Virus record (IMG/VR): IMGVR_UViG_3300010158_000265 | Location: 1-27,843 of that record | Length of the DNA: 27,843 bases | Direction: 5' to 3' (one strand) | Source: a virus | Shown: piece after piece, positions 24,991-27,843 of the stretch | Position numbering within the stretch: the first letter of the stretch is position 1 | Layout: every line of letters starts with the position of its first letter | Made by a program: the position numbers and the translations under genes | Notes under the pieces: model-generated | Databases searched by the model: none | The model's input: only the letters and a program-made list of their open reading frames with translations | Told to the model about the DNA's origin: nothing

Positions 24991-27057
24991 ATTAAAAATT
25001 GCACCTCTTGATTTTTTAGGAATATTTTTATCTAATTGAAATTGTCCCGGAACACGTATTAAATGTAACTTTTGTGTGAACATTCCATCAGTAAAAGCAT
25101 TGTTAACTGATATTACCCTAAATACACCGCTGTAAGGAGTAATTTTATTATCAAATATTGCTTCTCCTGTAGTTTCATCAATGTCTGTTGGATTCTTAAA
25201 AATTACAACAATCATAACATCCGTAGATGTATACGGTGCTTCCCCTTCGCCAACTGTACCATCTTCGTTGGCCTTAGGTCGATAATTTCCCATGCTGCCA
25301 GTTACTAGATAAAAAGGATCCCCAATAATTTCAATTTCGGCAGTGCACTGATCTGTGTTTTCGAGAATAGCTTGATGCATGTTTCTTGCTAGATCGTCAT
25401 ATGGATCTGCTTGATTTCTTTGTCCAGCGATTGGTTGATTACTAGTAAATGTATCTGTTTGTTTTATATCTTGTTTAACTGTAGATATTCCTAACGGAGA
25501 ATCTTTTCTATCACCTGCAGAAGTGCCGGGCAACTCAGTCTTACTAGGATCGGGACTTTCTACAGAATCTGAAGATGCCGGTCTACCTGGTTTATTACCC
25601 AATGCTTTAGGAATAGCTTGAAAAAATAATGTATTAAATTTTAATTGAAAACTTTTAATATCAATATTTGCACCAGTATACAGATAGTTGTAGGTTCGAT
25701 TTGCAATTTGTAAAAAATTGCTAGTATCAATTGTTTCATTTGCTATTAACGGTATACGAGTAGAATGAATTTTGTATGGCAATACTACATATCTGTATGT
25801 ATAAAAAGGTTTATTTGTTTTATTGTCAACTATGCCTTTATCAATCACTTCTATATTAACTGTAAAATAGTTAACCATTCCGTATGGATCAATAGTTTTT
25901 GTGTTAGGTTTACTTAGATCTTTTAAAATATTTTTTAGATATTCGCTATTACACACAATTGATATGATACATTCGTGTATGTTCATTCCGGGAGAAAACA
26001 TTACTACAGGAGTAGTTGGACTAGCTTTAGACTTAGTTGAACTTTCAGCAGGATCATCAAACGCATATACTGCATTTGATTTAAGAAATTCAGCTATTTT
26101 AGAATCTAATATTTCTCTGTTTTCTTCATTGTCGACTATTCCTGTTTGATCAACTTTTGGAACTATTATCTCATATGAATTAAAATTGTTAGATTGACTA
26201 GTATCTCTTTCATTAGCTGTATCAGATTTTGAAGATTCGTTTAATGCATTTTGAAAATCTGTTAACAATTCTCCAACATTATTGCCTTTTATCTTTATAC
26301 TAGAAGTTAATTGAGAAGGTGTACCAAATGCTCGTTCATTGAAAGGAACACATTTACATTTATATTTTGCACCTGCTTCGGTTACATCTATATCAAGACC
26401 TGTGAAGCTAATAATAAAGTATCTTGTAGAATTTGGAACTATTTGTGCAGTTTCGGCAATCTCTTGTCCGTCCGGATATCCTATAAACTCCATCTTAAAA
26501 AGATAAGGAGTGCTCATATATGATTCGTAGCCTGCTGCTACTGCTGAAACTTGTAAGGCTTCAATAAATCCGCTCATGCTATAGGGTTCATAAATTTCAA
26601 ATTCTAACTTTGTTGCCACACTTAAATTAGTTTGTTCATTAGCACCCATTAAGGTATCAATACGAACGTTGTTAATAAAGAAATCAAATCGGCCTGGACT
26701 ATTTTTATTAAATGAAGACACAAGACTAGAACCGATTGAAGTATCTGCCGTGATTATGTCTTTTATATTTTCACCAATCACATTACCGCCTCGATCTTTT
26801 TTAGCTGTTACTTCAGTTCCTGTAACTCTATTAATTGCCGAGACATTTGTAGAAATTCCTTTAGTGCCTTTACCTCCAGATCGCGCAATTACAAAATAAT
26901 TTTCAGAACTTCTATAAGATGTAGGATCACTTAACGCCTCTTTTCGTAGAGAAGCTAGAGTAAAAATATAATTGTAAGAACTATAATTGTTTAGTGGATT
27001 AGACTTATTAGACTTTACTACCTTAGGTGGAGTAGTGCTTGAACTGGTAACTGGCAT
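23863..27057 (-). CDS. Baseplate hub protein (gp27-type role) with Ala/Ser-rich C-terminal extension (1064 aa)
   Basis: The N-terminal ~690 residues fit the large hub proteins of marine T4-like phages: PLNNYSSYNYIFTLASLRKE; VRIDTLMGANEQTN; LEFEIYEPYSMSGFIEALQ; YLFKMEFIGYPDG; NIHECIISIVCNSEYLKNIL; and a closing GVFRVISVNNAFTDGMFTQKLHLIRV. The hub would hold the spike and receive the tail tube; the gene directly precedes the gp5-like gene, as expected for an axial partner. From about residue 690 to the end the composition switches to Ala, Ser, Gly, Leu and Asn, with almost no aromatic or Cys residues and several predicted amphipathic helices (for example PDLQAKITAQLSDAAKSI). I cannot assign that part. 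The ribosome site is moderate (AGGAT before ATG) and the gp53 stop is one base upstream. Assignment as gp27 proper is by position and partial motif similarity. Confidence 0.78.
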   Translation of the reverse strand: MPVTSSSTTPPKVVKSNKSNPLNNYSSYNYIFTLASLRKEALSDPTSYRSSENYFVIARSGGKGTKGISTNVSAINRVTGTEVTAKKDRGGNVIGENIKDIITADTSIGSSLVSSFNKNSPGRFDFFINNVRIDTLMGANEQTNLSVATKLEFEIYEPYSMSGFIEALQVSAVAAGYESYMSTPYLFKMEFIGYPDGQEIAETAQIVPNSTRYFIISFTGLDIDVTEAGAKYKCKCVPFNERAFGTPSQLTSSIKIKGNNVGELLTDFQNALNESSKSDTANERDTSQSNNFNSYEIIVPKVDQTGIVDNEENREILDSKIAEFLKSNAVYAFDDPAESSTKSKASPTTPVVMFSPGMNIHECIISIVCNSEYLKNILKDLSKPNTKTIDPYGMVNYFTVNIEVIDKGIVDNKTNKPFYTYRYVVLPYKIHSTRIPLIANETIDTSNFLQIANRTYNYLYTGANIDIKSFQLKFNTLFFQAIPKALGNKPGRPASSDSVESPDPSKTELPGTSAGDRKDSPLGISTVKQDIKQTDTFTSNQPIAGQRNQADPYDDLARNMHQAILENTDQCTAEIEIIGDPFYLVTGSMGNYRPKANEDGTVGEGEAPYTSTDVMIVVIFKNPTDIDETTGEAIFDNKITPYSGVFRVISVNNAFTDGMFTQKLHLIRVPGQFQLDKNIPKKSRGAIFNSVANPEQASTEVPVETPSTLRASTTNLAAEIASKILPSTGLPGSLSKFASSLGGTLAGATAGIATVGTLLNSVSGGSGSALAGLSNIDSALRLTNSGLSALSTNVNSAGGSIAQITNTAKSAGLSINSANDLANTVLASNLGSASTLGSSAMSAVTNLGKDSAGLASSVSSKIDGLNGPSSALASQLGVDVSKLAGLSPDLQAKITAQLSDAAKSIPDGVDLSSAVKKGLIVNNIPTNALSNIPISQPAAIAPAAAVSLADLKAIISQGGSIANIPGASSIAGIASILPATKNLSLSSLPDAGMLSDKFSTVQSGLSKITGNIPSVETALNSSSSAFPGGLKTTADSALSVVNKFGSNSASLNSPLDTIMKINRT

Positions 27058-27058
27058 G

Positions 27059-27361
27059 TTAGAATCCTAACGAGTTTTTTAATGTAGACAATTTTGGCAA
27101 ATAGATTATCTGCCCTGCAAACATATCGTATATAGGATCTTTAATTAAATCTTTGTTTCTAACAGAAAATACCCACCATAAATTGCTATCTCCATATAGA
27201 TCGTATGCTAGTAAATCTGGTCTAAATTCATATTGACTAGTTAAAGTATATTGAACATCATCTGTTTGATTAGGTATATTCCTAAGATTAACAATATCTA
27301 GATAGGAACCCGTTATTTGTGTAGAATAATAAGGACTTAATTTTGAATATATAGATGACAT
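27059..27361 (-). CDS. gp53: Baseplate wedge protein gp53-like, short form (100 aa)
   Basis: Visible motifs are YEFRPDLLAYDLYGDSNLWW, VFSVRNKDLIKDPIYDMFAG and QIIYLPKLSTL. These fit the gp53 / LysM-like wedge protein of T4-like phages, where a D-x-Y-G-D-x-x-x-W-W segment precedes an 'I-x-D-P-x-x-D...G-x-x-I-x-x-P' end. T4 gp53 has 196 residues, so this is about half, close to the short versions I recall from marine phages. The start is fixed by the TAATG overlap with the upstream gene's stop, and AAAGG lies about 10 bases upstream. It probably attaches gp25 and gp6 of neighbouring wedges. Confidence 0.85.
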   Translation of the reverse strand: MSSIYSKLSPYYSTQITGSYLDIVNLRNIPNQTDDVQYTLTSQYEFRPDLLAYDLYGDSNLWWVFSVRNKDLIKDPIYDMFAGQIIYLPKLSTLKNSLGF

Positions 27362-27843
27362 TATAGATAACCTTTAGATCTTATATTATTATTCAGATAA
27401 TCACTGACTGTAAACTGTTGTATTTCATTTCTGCTGTAAACAGGAGTTAGTGTAATAGTAATAGTAGAAAGCACAGGTGCACTAGATAATGATTTAGAAG
27501 TAAAATAATCAACATTCTCTGGAAAATCTACTTTAACAGATGATACTGCAACAGGAACATTATTCATTATGGCATCACCATAGGCAAATAATCTACAAAC
27601 AGGAGGAGGACTTCCTGCATTTTCGTCATCTCCCCAACGCATTTTGGTCAATGCACGGAGCAAATGAAGTATACTAAAATAAACTTCTGCTTCATAATCA
27701 TTTTGAACAGTAAATTTAGCACCTAAAGAGATAGCACTAACTGCACTATTTTTATAAAAATATTGATTATAATTAGAGTGTGTTGCTGAGATTGAATTAT
27801 AAGTTGCAGTATATTCTTGTCCTATTGTAGGAGTATAGGGAAA
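27361..27843 (-). CDS. Tail-tube cap/initiator protein (gp48/gp54-like), 5' end cut by window edge
   Basis: The frame stays open from the stop at 27361-27363 to the window end, giving 160 C-terminal residues. The only nearby possible start, TTG at 27663, is internal: reading on upstream gives SLGAKFTVQNDYEAEVYFSI and then LHLLRALTKMRWGDDENAG. The motif SPPPVCRLFAYGDAIMNNVPVAVSS-type segment and DFPENVDYF match, from memory, the C-terminal part of baseplate tail-tube proteins (gp48/gp54), which cap the hub and start tube growth. Its place just before gp53 and the hub supports that. gp48 and gp54 cannot be told apart from this piece. The stop overlaps the next gene's ATG (TAATG). Confidence 0.7.
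   Translation of the reverse strand, partial: FPYTPTIGQEYTATYNSISATHSNYNQYFYKNSAVSAISLGAKFTVQNDYEAEVYFSILHLLRALTKMRWGDDENAGSPPPVCRLFAYGDAIMNNVPVAVSSVKVDFPENVDYFTSKSLSSAPVLSTITITLTPVYSRNEIQQFTVSDYLNNNIRSKGYL

Noticed and set aside
27361-27663. A complete 100-residue gene starting at TTG 27663
   Set aside because: The frame continues without a stop to the window end, and the upstream residues are plausible protein, so this is the 3' end of a longer gene.
1-27843. Prophage, defence system, CRISPR array or tRNA genes
   Set aside because: No integrase, attachment repeat, regularly spaced repeats, tRNA-like fold or defence protein was seen. All genes fit one virion-structure cluster.

Overview
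The window is an AT-rich (low-GC) stretch of a tailed-phage genome, from a contractile-tailed myovirus of the wide T4-like group. It carries the baseplate and tail-fibre module. Every gene I can support lies on the minus strand, so transcription runs from the right end of the window to the left. The genes tile almost without gaps: junctions range from a 14-base overlap to a 52-base gap. There is no non-coding stretch over 60 bases, and I found no tRNA, integrase, insertion sequence, CRISPR array or clear terminator. The host cannot be read from the sequence. The protein styles match, from memory, those of T4-like phages of marine bacteria (cyanophages, SAR11 phages), which is an inference.

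Layout in transcription order (right to left). (1) 27843-27361: 3' end of a gene cut by the window edge, probably a tail-tube cap/initiator protein of the gp48/gp54 kind. (2) 27361-27059: a short gp53-like baseplate wedge protein. (3) 27057-23863: a 1064-residue baseplate hub protein with a long Ala/Ser-rich C-terminal extension. (4) 23860-21683: a gp5-like central spike with an OB fold, a beta-helix and a C-terminal GH19-type lysozyme. (5) 21674-21237: gp25. (6) 21184-17765: gp6, enlarged to 1139 residues. (7) 17750-5079: a giant 4223-residue baseplate/virion protein sitting where T4 has gp7. (8) 5092-4424: a 222-residue structural protein of unknown role. (9-11) 4418-2730, 2727-913 and 902-1: three tandem paralogous fibre-type proteins, the last cut by the left edge.

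Together these would build the baseplate: spike and hub on the axis (gp5-like, hub, tube cap), wedges around it (gp53, gp25, gp6, gp7-like giant) and fibre-like proteins at the rim. The spike enzyme would open peptidoglycan during DNA entry. The module as a whole is not a new system. The parts worth a second look are the giant protein (an integrin-like seven-blade FG-GAP propeller and a cupredoxin-like domain that has lost copper ligands), the re-ordered spike with its lysozyme after the beta-helix, the hub's unexplained C-terminal extension, and the modular set of three fibre paralogues.
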